This document shows positions 50,679 through 60,267 of a DNA stretch of 64,000 bases, in pieces; within the stretch, counting starts at the first letter, position 1; every line of letters starts with the position of its first letter. Where the stretch lies: contig JAQVMT010000010.1 of assembly GCA_028703495.1 (NCBI GenBank), positions 1-64,000 of the forward strand, read 5' to 3'. The position numbers and the translations under genes are program-made. Below the pieces are notes generated by a model, which saw nothing but the letters and a program-made list of their open reading frames with translations, ran no database searches and was not told the origin of the DNA. Source of the stretch: Clostridia bacterium. Lineage in GTDB: Bacteria; Bacillota; Clostridia; Christensenellales; CAG-314.

Positions 50679-51911
50679 ATGATAGCACAACAAACGCTCG
50701 AGGAATACGCGAAAATCGCCCTCGAAGTAGGAGTAAACCTGCAGAAAAATCAGATTCTCATATTGACTTGTCCAATCGAAGGTGCGGATTTGGCGCGCGA
50801 AGTCGTCAAGCACGCATACGAAATGGGCGCAAAAAAGGTTACGATCAAATGGAGCGACGACTTTATCAATCGTACGGCTATGGAAAACGAAAGCTTGGAA
50901 ACATTGCAGGAGGTTCCACAGTATACTATCGAACAGTGTAAGTACGAGGTCGACAACAAGGTCGCATTTTTGTTCATAACCGGCGCAAAACCTTCTCTTT
51001 ACGCAGGTATTGATACCAACAAGATAAAAGTATCCAATATGGCGAGAATGAAGGCATTGCATTTTTGGGGAGAATCTCGCTCGACGAACTACTGCAGATG
51101 GACGATTATCAGCTATCCTACTGTAGGCTGGGCAAAGGAAATGTTTCCCGACGACGATGATCAAACGGCAGTTAAAAAGCTTTGGGCAGGTATAGAGAAA
51201 GCTATGCGTCTGGATCAGCCTAACCCTACGGAAGCTTGGATAAAGCACATCGCGCTGTTGCAAAAACGTTCGGAATTTTTAAATGAGAATTCATTTGATT
51301 ACATTCATTTATTGAGCAAGAACGGAACCGACCTTAAAGTCGGACTTGCAAACGGTCACATCTGGAATGCCGCGGGCGAAACCGATCAGGACGGATTGCC
51401 GTTTACCGCGAATATGCCTACGGAGGAAATATTCACCGCTCCGCACAAGCACAACGTTAACGGAATTGTGTACTCGGCTATGCCCTTGTGCCTACACGGA
51501 ACAATTGTGGACGATTTCTCTCTGACCTTCAAGGACGGCAAAATTGTGGATTTCACCGCCGAAAAGGGTTACGAAACACTTAAAAATGCAATCGAAACCG
51601 ATGAGGGAAGCCACCATTTAGGCGAAATCGCTCTTATCGGTAAGAATTCGGCTATCTGTTCTCAACACATTTTGTTCTATAATACGTTGTTCGACGAAAA
51701 CGCTTCCTGTCATCTCGCATTCGGAAACGGCTATCCCACGACAGTTAAAGACGGTGTCAATATGGACGAGGAACAGAAGGATGCAAACGGCTTGAACAGC
51801 AGCTTGACGCATATCGACTTTATGATCGGAACGTCAGACATCGATATCTTCGGCGTAAAAGCCAACGGCGAAAAAATACGTCTGTTTGCCGATGGTGAGT
51901 GGATTATCTGA
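50679..51911 (+). CDS. M29-family aminopeptidase (AmpS-like)
   Basis: A 410-residue cytoplasmic metallopeptidase of the thermophilic-aminopeptidase family, removing N-terminal residues from peptides. Family features in order: LILTCPIEGADLAREVVKHAYEMGAKKV, NMPTEEIFTAPHKHNVNG (metal-ligand Glu), the segment TDEGSHHLGEIALIG, HILFYNTLFDENASCHLAFG with His/Glu-region ligands, and THIDFMIGTSDIDIFG near the end. ATG 50679 follows TTGGAGG. It is a single gene bounded by the ileS repeat and an intrinsic terminator. Confidence 0.92.
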   Translation: MIAQQTLEEYAKIALEVGVNLQKNQILILTCPIEGADLAREVVKHAYEMGAKKVTIKWSDDFINRTAMENESLETLQEVPQYTIEQCKYEVDNKVAFLFITGAKPSLYAGIDTNKIKVSNMARMKALHFWGESRSTNYCRWTIISYPTVGWAKEMFPDDDDQTAVKKLWAGIEKAMRLDQPNPTEAWIKHIALLQKRSEFLNENSFDYIHLLSKNGTDLKVGLANGHIWNAAGETDQDGLPFTANMPTEEIFTAPHKHNVNGIVYSAMPLCLHGTIVDDFSLTFKDGKIVDFTAEKGYETLKNAIETDEGSHHLGEIALIGKNSAICSQHILFYNTLFDENASCHLAFGNGYPTTVKDGVNMDEEQKDANGLNSSLTHIDFMIGTSDIDIFGVKANGEKIRLFADGEWII

Positions 51912-51941
51912 TTAATTTCGCTTGAGCGTTTGATGCACAAT

Positions 51942-51967
51942 AAAGCCTGCCATTCACGACAGGCTTT
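51942..51967 (+). terminator. Terminator of the aminopeptidase gene
   Basis: Eight-bp stem AAAGCCTG (51942-51949) / CAGGCTTT (51960-51967), followed by a T-rich tract including seven T in a row around 51980. The remaining sequence to 52251 shows nothing recognisable. Confidence 0.8.
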
Positions 51968-52251
51968 GTTGTGTTACTTTTTTTGTGCTTTGTTGATTGA
52001 GACAGGCTGTGTTTTATGCAATAAATATATTGTTGCTAATAATTCTAAGATATATCCGCATCTAATTAAACAATTCATCGACGTTTTTCAATTATTCTAA
52101 TTGACCATCTATTTCGTAAATTAATGGACCCGATTTTTAAAGCATCTGCAGCCTTGCTATCGAAGACAACTGCATCTATTCAATAATTAATCGGATCCAA
52201 TATTTACAACTATGCGCACGTAGATTTTTGTTCAAGATATCATTTGTTGTG

Positions 52252-54342
52252 CTATTGCTTCTTATTCTTTTGCAGCTTTTCTGCGATTGACTTGGGTACC
52301 TCGCAATACTTATCGAATTCCATCGAGAAATTACCTCTGCCTTGAGATATGCTTCTCAAGGTTGTGGCATAGCCGAAAAGCTCGCTCAACGGGGCGGTAG
52401 CTTCCACAATCATTACGCCGTTGCGAAGCTCACTGCCCAAAATATTACCTCTGCGACCGGTGATGCTTGACATAACGTCGCCCAAATACTCATCGGGTAC
52501 GGTGACTTCCACCTTCATCAACGGTTCAAGAAGGTAGGGATCGCACTTTTTCATTGTTTCCTTGAAAGCCATCGATCCGGCGACCTTAAAAGCCATTTCG
52601 TTGCTGTCCACCTCGTGGGTGCTTCCGTCGAAAAGCACGGCTCTAAAGTCCACTGTCTCAAAGCCGGCAAGTACGCCGTTTCGCGAAGCCTCACGTATTC
52701 CGTCATTGACCGGCTCGATAAGCTCCTTGGGAATGACACCGCCGACGATTTCGCTGACGAATTCGTATCCCTTGCCCGATTCCAAGGGCTCCATGCGGAT
52801 TTTAACGTGTCCGTACTGACCTTTGCCGCCCGACTGTTTGATGTACTTGCCTTCGCCCTCGGCAGATTTGCGGATAGTTTCCTTGTAGGAAACCTGCGGC
52901 TTGCCGATATCCGCTTCCACGCGGAATTCGCGAAGAAGTCTGTCAACGATGATATCAAGGTGCAACTCACCCATACCTGCGATTATCGTTTGACCTGTTT
53001 CCGAATCGGTGTAGGTTTTAAACGTCGGATCCTCCTCGGCGAGTTTAATCAAAGCGGTGAGCATTTTCTCTTGACCTCTTTGGGTGCGAGGTTCAATTGC
53101 GACTCTGATAACGGGTTCAGGGAAGTCAATACTATCCAACAATATCGGAGTATCCTCATCGCAGAGTGTGTCGCCCGTTTGCGTTAAGCGCAAGCCGACG
53201 ACGGCGACGATCTCTCCCGAATAGCTTTCCTCGATTTCCTCTCTGTGTGCGGCGTGCATTTGAAGGATACGCGCGATACGCTCTTTCTTGTCCTTAGATG
53301 AGTTGTAAACGTAGCTGCCGCTTTTGAGGGTTCCGCTGTAAATCCTGACGTAGGTAAGCTTGCCGACGTATGGATCCGAAACGATTTTGAATGCGAGTCC
53401 GCAAAAAGGCTCGTTATCATCGGTCTTTCTTTCAATGCCGATCGAGCTGTCGTGAACGTCGAAGCCTGTAACGTGTTCAACATCCACCGGCGAGGGCAAA
53501 TAATCGGTAATGCCGTCCAAAAGCTGTTGTATACCCTTGTTTCTGTATGCGGTGCCGCAAAAAACAGGGTTGCACTTAAGGGCGATTGTCGCTTTTCTCA
53601 AGCCCGATTTTATTTCCTCGACGGAAATGTCCTCTCCCCCGAAGTATTTCTCCATAACGACATCGTCCGATTCGGCGGCACATTCGATAAGTGCCGTTCG
53701 GCAAAGCTCAACCTCGTCGACCATATCTTCGGGGACGCGATCAACCGTAAACTTAGTTATATCATCATTGTCATAGTAGTAAGCTCGGCGTTCGATAACG
53801 TCAATAATACCACGGAAGGAATCTGCCTGTCCGATAGGCAATTGCACGGGTAAAGCATTGCTTTTTAGGCGTGCGCGCATCATATCCAGGACGTTGTGGA
53901 AGTTAGCGCCGTTAATATCCATTTTATTGATAAAAGCGATACGCGGAACGTTGTACTTGTTTGCCTGATGCCAAACGGTTTCACTTTGAGGCTCCACGCC
54001 TCCCTTTGCGCAAAAAACAGCCACCGCACCGTCGAGTACGCGAAGGCATCTTTCGACCTCAACCATAAAGTCTACGTGACCAGGCGTGTCGATAAGGTTG
54101 ATTCGGTAATCTTGACCGTGATTTTCCCAGTTTACAGTGGTGGCTGCGCTTGCGATAGTAATACCGCGCTCCTGCTCCTGAACCATTGAGTCCATAACGG
54201 CGTTGCCGTCGTGAACCTCGCCCAGCTTCCTCGTTTTTCCCGTAAAGAACAGTATGCGTTCGCTGGTAGTTGTTTTTCCTGCGTCTATGTGCGCCATAAT
54301 TCCAATATTGCGCACGAAAGGCAATGCGTATTTTCTAGGCAT
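52252..54342 (-). CDS. fusA: Elongation factor G
   Basis: A 696-residue translational GTPase for ribosomal translocation. G1 AHIDAGKTT is at residues 17-25, G2/effector [17 protein letters not shown]3 DTPGHVDF, G4 NKMD. Domains II-V follow with the expected [18 protein letters not shown] and [10 protein letters not shown]. Start complement 54342 (MPRKYALPF) has GAGGT upstream; an in-frame extension to 54465 lies beyond and is non-homologous. It is not next to rpsL, rpsG or tuf, and the switch region [19 protein letters not shown] is somewhat unlike the main EF-G, so it could be a second EF-G copy. Confidence 0.92.
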   Translation of the reverse strand: MPRKYALPFVRNIGIMAHIDAGKTTTSERILFFTGKTRKLGEVHDGNAVMDSMVQEQERGITIASAATTVNWENHGQDYRINLIDTPGHVDFMVEVERCLRVLDGAVAVFCAKGGVEPQSETVWHQANKYNVPRIAFINKMDINGANFHNVLDMMRARLKSNALPVQLPIGQADSFRGIIDVIERRAYYYDNDDITKFTVDRVPEDMVDEVELCRTALIECAAESDDVVMEKYFGGEDISVEEIKSGLRKATIALKCNPVFCGTAYRNKGIQQLLDGITDYLPSPVDVEHVTGFDVHDSSIGIERKTDDNEPFCGLAFKIVSDPYVGKLTYVRIYSGTLKSGSYVYNSSKDKKERIARILQMHAAHREEIEESYSGEIVAVVGLRLTQTGDTLCDEDTPILLDSIDFPEPVIRVAIEPRTQRGQEKMLTALIKLAEEDPTFKTYTDSETGQTIIAGMGELHLDIIVDRLLREFRVEADIGKPQVSYKETIRKSAEGEGKYIKQSGGKGQYGHVKIRMEPLESGKGYEFVSEIVGGVIPKELIEPVNDGIREASRNGVLAGFETVDFRAVLFDGSTHEVDSNEMAFKVAGSMAFKETMKKCDPYLLEPLMKVEVTVPDEYLGDVMSSITGRRGNILGSELRNGVMIVEATAPLSELFGYATTLRSISQGRGNFSMEFDKYCEVPKSIAEKLQKNKKQ

Positions 54343-54477
54343 TCTTTTTACCTCGTTTTGTAGAATCCGTTTTTCGGTAACGATATTATAATCGTAGCGG
54401 TTTTCGTATAAAATAAATCCAGCGACAATATCATTTATATAATGGACAAATTGCATGAATTTCATTAAGTACGATAC

Positions 54478-54506
54478 ATTATATTGATATTTTTACTTTT
54501 CGTCAA
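54478..54506 (-). promoter_or_regulatory. Promoter of fusA
   Basis: Read on the minus strand: TTGACG (54506-54501), 17-bp spacer, TATAAT (54483-54478). The leader to the ATG is about 130 nt. Confidence 0.8.
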
Positions 54507-54731
54507 CCTTTTTAAGGGCGTTTTCGGTTATTTTAACGTCCAAACGACTAATAAACAGTCAAGCGTTAAAATAGCAGTTTGCTTCCAAGCTAGCAAATAT
54601 ATGCGGAGTCGAGTAAAATACCGATTCTCTTAATACTATCCTACTGCAATCGATCATATAATACTTACGAACATATGATATTACGGGCTTTGCAAAATCG
54701 TTCGGATATTGTCAACATATAGTACTACTTC

Positions 54732-54875
54732 TACTTACTTATTAAATAATGCCGACGGTTGTGATATCCTCGTTGATAAAATGTCGGCACTACTTTTGCG
54801 GCGATATCCTCGTTTGGATTAAGCAAGTAATACTTTTACTTACTTATTAAAAGATGCCGACGGCTGTGATATTCT
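54732..54875 (+). repeat. 105-bp-offset direct repeat in the fusA-murI divergent gap
   Basis: 39 bp at 54732-54770 (TACTTACTTATTAAATAATG...) recur at 54837-54875 with four mismatches. A third partial unit GCGATATCCTCGTTTGGATT lies between them. The rest of the gap 54507-54977 shows no gene. Confidence 0.85.
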
Positions 54876-54977
54876 AGCAAAGAATAGCTAGTATTTTAAA
54901 GTCTTGCATACTAGTAAAATCAGTGATATTACAAAGCAAGTCAATAACGTAAATTTGTTTATAAGGAAAGGAACAAC

Positions 54978-55901
54978 TTGAAAGTTATAGTATATGACAG
55001 CGGAATAGGCGGATTGAGCGTGCTTTCCGCGCTTTTGAAAAAGACCTGTCAAACAAAGTTTATGTATCTTTTCGACAGCGGAGGAATGCCTTACGGAAGT
55101 AAATCGCCCGAAAGCCTGACCGAGCGGGCGGTTAACGCTTTGGAGTATGCCGACAACGCCTTTCATGCGGATATGGCAGTTATTGCCTGCAACACGCTTA
55201 CCGCAAACTGCATCGACGTACTAAGAAAGCTGTTTTCCTTCCGTATAATCGGAATAGAGCCGCCTATCAAGCAGCTTGCCCACATAACGAAGCCTCTGTT
55301 GCTTGCCACGCCACAGACAGTGAACGCGCCGCGAATTAAGGAGCGGTTCGAAAAATACGGATATGTCGGTCTTTCTCTGCCCGATTTGGCGCAGATGATC
55401 GAGAACGAGCTTAAACACGGTCAGCCAAAAGACGACATACATAATAGCTTGTGCATTGCAGGAGCAAGCCAAAGCAAAAATCATTGCTGCAATAGAAAAA
55501 TCGGTTATTCCCTAATCGATAAAAATGGCAGACATCGCATTTCCTCATACGTCCGTCAAGCTTTTTGCAAAAGCGACGTTTTCAAGGAGTACGGTTCAAC
55601 GGAGGAGGTTAAAGGCTTAGCCATAGGTTGCACTCACTATTCGTTGGCAGCCGATGCGATAAGTTCTGTCTTTCCTAAAGCCGTAACCGCAGACGGAGCA
55701 GTAGCAGTTGCAAGCTACGCTGCACAGGAAATCGCTAAATCCAATGTGAGCATAAACACGGACCTTCACGCAAAGCCGCGAAAGAATAGCTTGAGCTTCG
55801 GTAATACCGTACAATTTTGCGATTTTGCGCAGAATAAGAAGCTTATCCACACCTATGCAGATATCCTCGACAAACTTAGGCAGCAACAAATACTCATCTA
55901 A
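54978..55901 (+). CDS. murI: Glutamate racemase
   Basis: A 307-residue cofactor-independent racemase giving D-glutamate for peptidoglycan. It opens VIVYDSGIGGLSVLSAL, has PYGSKSPE, the first catalytic Cys at residue 70 in ACNTLTAN, and the second in IGCTHY. It is longer than the usual 265 residues because of a polar, Asn/Lys/Cys-rich insertion at about 155-195 (NHCCNRKIGYS region). The start is TTG 54978, with AAGGAAAGGAAC upstream. Upstream TTGCAT and TATTAC with a 17-bp spacer is a weak promoter candidate. Confidence 0.9.
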   Translation: MKVIVYDSGIGGLSVLSALLKKTCQTKFMYLFDSGGMPYGSKSPESLTERAVNALEYADNAFHADMAVIACNTLTANCIDVLRKLFSFRIIGIEPPIKQLAHITKPLLLATPQTVNAPRIKERFEKYGYVGLSLPDLAQMIENELKHGQPKDDIHNSLCIAGASQSKNHCCNRKIGYSLIDKNGRHRISSYVRQAFCKSDVFKEYGSTEEVKGLAIGCTHYSLAADAISSVFPKAVTADGAVAVASYAAQEIAKSNVSINTDLHAKPRKNSLSFGNTVQFCDFAQNKKLIHTYADILDKLRQQQILI

Positions 55902-56073
55902 TCGGCAGGGCAGAGGATAAACTTTTTTGAATTTATGGTTTGTTTTCATTGTTGGGGCGAGGCAAAAGTCGACTATGTCCGCTTTTCGGATTATCATCTT
56001 ATTGTTTATTGCCGTGTTCTTCTTTTTTAAATGCTATTTCAAGAAAATCACTCAAAATAACGCGCGCAAACAC

Positions 56074-56120
56074 TTGACATATAAATTACTTATGGTATAA
56101 TAATAGTGATAGTTACTATT
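56074..56120 (+). promoter_or_regulatory. Promoter and candidate Fur/PerR operator of the regulator gene
   Basis: TTGACA (56074-56079), 16-bp spacer, TATAAT (56096-56101). Directly after it lies AATAGT-GATAGTT-ACTATT (56102-56120), a perfect 6-bp inverted repeat over the likely start point, suitable for autorepression. The long leader 56121-56278 and the sequence 55902-56073 hold no recognisable gene. Confidence 0.65.
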
Positions 56121-56278
56121 TTCGAAACATTAATTAGTATACAGAAGAAATCAAAGTATAGTACGTTTTTTATCGATGATAATACGATTGAAATAGACGG
56201 TTTGTTTGCGCTTGAAGCTATGTGTAAATTATTTATCGACAAACGGCTGGGCGGTTATAAACGAAAACGAGTGGTATT

Positions 56279-56656
56279 ATGGGATATTCAAAGCAAAGGG
56301 AGTTGGTCAAAGCTATTGTGGCGAGCAGTTGCGCTCACCCTTCGGCGACCGACATATATTTGGAGGCAAGGAAGACTATACCCGACATAAGCTTGGGAAC
56401 GGTATACAGGAATCTATCCTTACTTAGTCAAAGCGGTGAGATCTTGAGGATTCCCGTGGACAAGGGTGACAGATTCGACAAAACGACCTGTTGCCACGCG
56501 CATTTTTGCTGTGTCAAATGCGGAAGGGTGTTCGATGTTCCTACAGACGGAATGGCGGCTCTAGCCGATCGCATATGCGACCACGGACATGATGTAAAAC
56601 GCACCACCTTGCTTTTCGAAGGGGTATGCAAATCGTGTGCGAAGTCTGATGAATAG
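56279..56656 (+). CDS. Fur-family metalloregulator (PerR-like)
   Basis: A 125-residue Fur-type repressor. The winged helix includes HPSATDIYLEARKTIPDISLGTVYRNLSLL. The dimer domain has CCHAHFCCVKCGRVFDVP, giving the HxHF-type metal site and the first CxxC; the second CxxC is in GVCKSCAK. These Cys pairs bind structural zinc. The neighbouring superoxide reductase gene suggests a peroxide or iron sensor like PerR, though Fur or Zur cannot be excluded. ATG 56279 has no clear SD. The gene end is partly copied downstream. Confidence 0.88.
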   Translation: MGYSKQRELVKAIVASSCAHPSATDIYLEARKTIPDISLGTVYRNLSLLSQSGEILRIPVDKGDRFDKTTCCHAHFCCVKCGRVFDVPTDGMAALADRICDHGHDVKRTTLLFEGVCKSCAKSDE

Positions 56657-56710
56657 TGCAGACACGAGGTTAAACCTTGCTGTATTTCTTTTTTAGGGAA
56701 GGCATATATA

Positions 56711-56749
56711 GTGCGAAGTCTGATGAACAGTGCCGGCACGTAGTCAAAC
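56711..56749 (+). repeat. Diverged copy of the end of the Fur-family gene
   Basis: 39 bp at 56711-56749 (GTGCGAAGTCTGATGAACAG...) match 56637-56675 in about 33 positions, offset 74 bp. Confidence 0.85.
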
Positions 56750-56801
56750 TAAGCTTTTAAACTTATGAAGAAAGGCAAATCGTTTATAAAGAGGGTTTTG
56801 T

Positions 56802-56859
56802 ATGGCAGAGCATACAAAAAGAGGTACACAATAGGCAAAATGCCGCCAAAAGGGGCGGC
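56802..56859 (+). other. Possible leader peptide and hairpin before the superoxide reductase gene
   Basis: ATG at 56802 opens a 10-codon frame (MAEHTKRGTQ, stop at 56832-56834) after AGAGGG. It is followed by a stem GCCGCC (56842-56847) / GGCGGC (56854-56859). The function, if any, is unknown. Confidence 0.3.
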
Positions 56860-56889
56860 TATGTAATAAATAAAAGTGAGGTATAAAAA

Positions 56890-57276
56890 ATGGAAAAATG
56901 CAAGAATAAGTTTTTTATCTGCAAACACTGCGGAAATTTAGTAGGACTAATTGAGGAATCGGGCGTGCCGATGGTATGCTGCGGCGAAAAAATGACAGAG
57001 TTGGTTGCAAACACAACCGAAGCAGCTGTAGAAAAGCATGTTCCGGTAGTAACCGTGGACGGAAATACGGTTAAGGTAGCTGTGGGAAGTGTGGCGCACC
57101 CAATGATTGCCGCTCACTACATAAAGTGGGTATATCTTATGACGGATAAGGGCGGACAACGCAAATGCTTAAAGCCCGATATGGCTCCCGAGGTAAGCTT
57201 TGCCCTTTGCGATGAGAAGCCCTTGGCGGTTTATGCGTACTGCAATCTGCACGGACTTTGGATGGTCGAGCTGTAA
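56890..57276 (+). CDS. dfx: Desulfoferrodoxin (2Fe superoxide reductase)
   Basis: A 128-residue superoxide reductase, reducing superoxide to peroxide in the cytoplasm of anaerobes. The N-terminal desulforedoxin domain has Cys11, Cys14, Cys30 and Cys31 for the rubredoxin-like iron. The catalytic domain has EKH (Glu48, His50), the VAHPMIAAHYIKW histidines and the C-terminal YCNLHGLW, supplying the Cys and last His ligand of the active iron. All ligands are intact. GAGGT precedes ATG 56890. Downstream of a Fur-family regulator and followed by a strong terminator. Confidence 0.95.
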   Translation: MEKCKNKFFICKHCGNLVGLIEESGVPMVCCGEKMTELVANTTEAAVEKHVPVVTVDGNTVKVAVGSVAHPMIAAHYIKWVYLMTDKGGQRKCLKPDMAPEVSFALCDEKPLAVYAYCNLHGLWMVEL

Positions 57277-57291
57277 AGGAAAAAATCCGTT

Positions 57292-57334
57292 AAAAGCCAA
57301 AGTAAGTTTCACAGTGGAACTTACTTTGGCTTTT
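57292..57334 (+). terminator. Strong intrinsic terminator after dfx
   Basis: A perfect 17-bp stem, 57292-57308 paired with 57318-57334 (arms begin AAAAGCCAAAG and end CTTTGGCTTTT), loop of nine bases. It can work in both directions. Confidence 0.95.
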
Positions 57335-57395
57335 AACTTAATCTTGTTTGCAATCTACACTAAGGAAAAATCTACTTTTACATTAAAGATTTTAA

Positions 57396-57424
57396 TTGTC
57401 ATTTCATAGGGTTTAGTGTATAAT
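57396..57424 (+). promoter_or_regulatory. Promoter of the M50 protease-scpA unit
   Basis: TTGTCA (57396-57401), 17-bp spacer, TATAAT (57419-57424). GGAGG and ATG 57444 follow closely. Confidence 0.75.
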
Positions 57425-57443
57425 AATTGATGGAGGTAATCTG

Positions 57444-58238
57444 ATGATTTTTGAATTTTTCCGTTACCCGGTCGATATGTTGTACGAGGTTTTCAATAAA
57501 ACTGCTAGCGATACAATCGGTATGAATTATTACTATCAAACCGTATCGAATCTGTCCGATGGTTTTTTATCGGCATTAGCGTTTGTATGCGCCATATTGT
57601 GTGCGTTGGTTTTGCATGAAATATCGCACGGATTTGTCGCCTATAAGTGCGGTGATGATACTGCAAAGAGAATGGGAAGACTATCGCTCAACCCGTTGAA
57701 GCATTTGGATCCGATTGGAACGCTTTGCATGGTGTTTGTCGGTTTCGGTTGGGCAAAGCCGGTGCCCATAAATCCCGTTCGTTTTGACAACTACACCAAG
57801 GGCTTGCGTCTGGTTTCGGTTGCGGGAGTCACGATGAACTTTATTTTGTCGTTCTTGTCTACGGGATTTTTCTTTTTGGTGAGATTAATCGTGAGTAGCA
57901 TTACACTGACTCAAGGCTCGGTGCTATACTATCTGCTATACTTTTTATACATTTTCTTCAAATTCGGTGCGATACTAAACCTATTTTTGATGTTTTTCAA
58001 CCTGCTTCCGATATATCCTTTGGACGGTTATCGTTTATTGGAAACATTTTTCAGAGTTGACAACAAATTCTTGCTGTTTTTACGCAAGTACGGTATGTAT
58101 ATTTTAATTGGCTTTGTTGCTTTGGGATATATTTCAAGCTTTATAGGAGTCAACCTGAACGTTATCTCGATTGCGCTAAACTGGGCGGCGAATCTCGTAA
58201 TCAAGGTCTTTTCCCTGTTTTGGGGATTGATTTTTTAG
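57444..58238 (+). CDS. Site-2 protease family (M50) membrane metalloprotease
   Basis: A 264-residue membrane protease of the compact YwhC type, lacking a PDZ domain. The zinc motif HEISH lies in LVLHEISHGFVAYKCGDD, and the third ligand motif is NLLPIYPLDGYRLLE. About six hydrophobic segments. Genes of this type often precede scpA-scpB in Firmicutes, as here, but their substrates are mostly unknown. ATG 57444 is preceded by TGGAGG. Confidence 0.92.
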   Translation: MIFEFFRYPVDMLYEVFNKTASDTIGMNYYYQTVSNLSDGFLSALAFVCAILCALVLHEISHGFVAYKCGDDTAKRMGRLSLNPLKHLDPIGTLCMVFVGFGWAKPVPINPVRFDNYTKGLRLVSVAGVTMNFILSFLSTGFFFLVRLIVSSITLTQGSVLYYLLYFLYIFFKFGAILNLFLMFFNLLPIYPLDGYRLLETFFRVDNKFLLFLRKYGMYILIGFVALGYISSFIGVNLNVISIALNWAANLVIKVFSLFWGLIF

Positions 58239-58282
58239 CTAAGCGATTCATTTGATCGATTGAGCATTTGGGGGATACGTAT

Positions 58283-59056
58283 ATGAACGACATCGGATAT
58301 TCCGTGAGCGCGGATAGCGGGAAAGCTTTTAATTTACATCTAAACAATTTCGAAGGACCTTTGGATATGCTTTTATATATGGTCAAAGAGGCAAAGATCG
58401 AAATTGTGGACATCTTTGTATCGGGTATAACCGACGAATTCCTGCGTTATATGAGCGACATCGAGGATTTGGACGTTGACAGCGCAAGCGAATATATGGC
58501 GATGACCGCAACTCTTTTGGAGATAAAGTCCAAAGCACTGTTGCCCGTTACAGAGGAGCCGACTGATGAAGAGGATCCCGAAAGGGAATTAATTCGCCGT
58601 TTGGAAGAGTATAAGCTTATGAAGGAAGCTTCAGAGAAGCTGAAGAAAATCGAGAACGTAGCCTCGCTCTACAAACACTCCTCCGTGAAGGTGGAGCCGA
58701 GATTTTCGGCTAAGGATTTCACTCTTGAGAGCCTTGTCGAGGCGTTTGCGAGGGTTATGCAGAAATATCAAATCGACAAGCTTGTAAAAACTCAACCGAA
58801 GGAAATCAGAAAGGACGTTTTTACCGTCGAGCAAAAGGTGGTTTTTTTGCAAAACAAGCTTCGGACTCACAAAAGGCTCTCATTTTTCGAGCTGTTCGAG
58901 GATGACTGCGATGTTGGAGAAGTTGTGGTGACTTTTTCCGCGCTGTTGCAGCTTATGAAACAAAACTTTGTGCTTGTCAAGCAAAATAAATGCTATGGGG
59001 ACATTTCTATCGCCCAGAATCCCAAATACAAGCCGAATAACGCAGACGTAGTTTAG
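58283..59056 (+). CDS. scpA: Segregation and condensation protein A
   Basis: A 257-residue kleisin that links SMC heads in the condensin complex for chromosome organisation. The N-terminal signature is FNLHLNNFEGPLDMLLYMVKEAKIEI. A helical, acidic middle (LEIKSKALLPVTEEPTDEED) and the C-terminal winged helix (SFFELFEDDCDVGEVVVTFSALLQL) follow. Start ATG 58283 follows GGGGGAT; the TTG at 58268 is an alternative. 44 bp separate it from the M50 gene. Confidence 0.94.
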   Translation: MNDIGYSVSADSGKAFNLHLNNFEGPLDMLLYMVKEAKIEIVDIFVSGITDEFLRYMSDIEDLDVDSASEYMAMTATLLEIKSKALLPVTEEPTDEEDPERELIRRLEEYKLMKEASEKLKKIENVASLYKHSSVKVEPRFSAKDFTLESLVEAFARVMQKYQIDKLVKTQPKEIRKDVFTVEQKVVFLQNKLRTHKRLSFFELFEDDCDVGEVVVTFSALLQLMKQNFVLVKQNKCYGDISIAQNPKYKPNNADVV

Positions 59057-59200
59057 CGAGGTCGAACCACCGATATATCAAATAAAGTTAAAACATATTT
59101 GGATTGGCTTTCGTTCGCGCCTTGCCGTCAAAAGCAATGTGAGGACGAATAAACGCAACGGGTGATAAGCTGACCTTTACTCGTTGCAAGGATAAAGGAG

Positions 59201-59220
59201 AATCACACGAAAATGTGATT
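59201..59220 (+). promoter_or_regulatory. Hairpin and start-stop codon pair between the SD and the scpB start
   Basis: AAGGAG (59195-59200) is followed at once by AATCACA-CGAAAA-TGTGATT (59201-59220), a 7-bp hairpin. The first ATG after the SD (59213) is directly followed by TGA. The scpB ATG is 12 bp after the hairpin, without its own SD, so folding would bring the SD near the true start. Confidence 0.55.
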
Positions 59221-59231
59221 TATCGGAAAAC

Positions 59232-60164
59232 ATGGATAGTATTACAATCGCCGGTATTATGGAAAGCATACTCTTTGCCAACGGTGATGCCGTTGACATC
59301 GACTACATAAATGAAAAGCTGCTAATCGCTGCGCCCGATGAAGCCGCGCTTGCTATTTTGCGTGCAAAGTATTCGGGGAATAGCGGGATTTTACTGATGG
59401 AATTTAACGGCAAGCTGCAGTTTTGCACGAACCCTCTGTATATCAAGGAGGTATCCGATGTGCTCAATCCGATAAGGGAGAAGGAGCTTACGAACACTGT
59501 CTTGGAAACCTTGGCGATAATTGCGTACAAGCAACCGATAACGCGCACGGAAATCGAGGAGATTCGTGGCGTGGACTGTACTTACGGCGTGCAAACCCTG
59601 TCAAAGCTTGAATTGATCGAGGTTGTGGGAAGAAAAGATGCCATAGGCAAGCCTTTGCTTTTGGGGACGACCGATACGTTTCTAAAGAGGTTTTCTCTCA
59701 AAAATGTGGACTGCCTACCCGACTATGACAGAGTTATGCAAATTCTTGCCGAGAAGCAACTCAACAGCATCGACTCCGACCTATTCAATATCCACGGCAG
59801 CGGTGAAGCTGCCGAAATCGCCATCGATGAGTCAATTAATTACGATCGGGAAGGGAACATCGACAGGCTTGAGGATGAAAAAGCAAGCGACTCGGAGGCT
59901 TCTGCAAAGGGCTATTCTGTAAGCGGCGAAGAAGGCGAAGTATCAAATTCCGACGATAGTGAAAATAGTATTGCGGAAAGTCTTGGCGACGAGATAAAGG
60001 AAGGCAATGCGAAGGGAAATAACGCAATCGAGGATGCTAATGCAGATAATTGTGTTGATAAAAATATAGCTGTCGACGAACACAAAAACAATGAAGAAAT
60101 GAGTTTTGAGGAGGATATCCCCGACTTTTTGAAGGGCGAGGATATAACGCATATCGGCGGATAA
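59232..60164 (+). CDS. scpB: Segregation and condensation protein B with long acidic tail
   Basis: A 310-residue ScpB, partner of ScpA and SMC. The tandem winged-helix core (about 1-185) has IMESILFANGDAVDIDYI, ETLAIIAYKQPITRTEIEEIRGVDC and the late LLGTTDTFLKRFSL. Typical ScpB ends near 190 residues. Here about 120 more follow, acidic and Asn/Ser/Glu-rich with no fold, ending DIPDFLKGEDITHIGG. The short motif at the very end may be an interaction peptide. Initiation context is unusual (see the adjacent hairpin). Confidence 0.93.
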   Translation: MDSITIAGIMESILFANGDAVDIDYINEKLLIAAPDEAALAILRAKYSGNSGILLMEFNGKLQFCTNPLYIKEVSDVLNPIREKELTNTVLETLAIIAYKQPITRTEIEEIRGVDCTYGVQTLSKLELIEVVGRKDAIGKPLLLGTTDTFLKRFSLKNVDCLPDYDRVMQILAEKQLNSIDSDLFNIHGSGEAAEIAIDESINYDREGNIDRLEDEKASDSEASAKGYSVSGEEGEVSNSDDSENSIAESLGDEIKEGNAKGNNAIEDANADNCVDKNIAVDEHKNNEEMSFEEDIPDFLKGEDITHIGG

Positions 60165-60267
60165 ACGTATCCATTCTTATTCCATGCTTATTTATATTTT
60201 GCTACCGTCAAGTAAATGAAGCAAAAATTACCTATCCGTTTCTATTGCCGTAGGGGTATCGAAAAAA

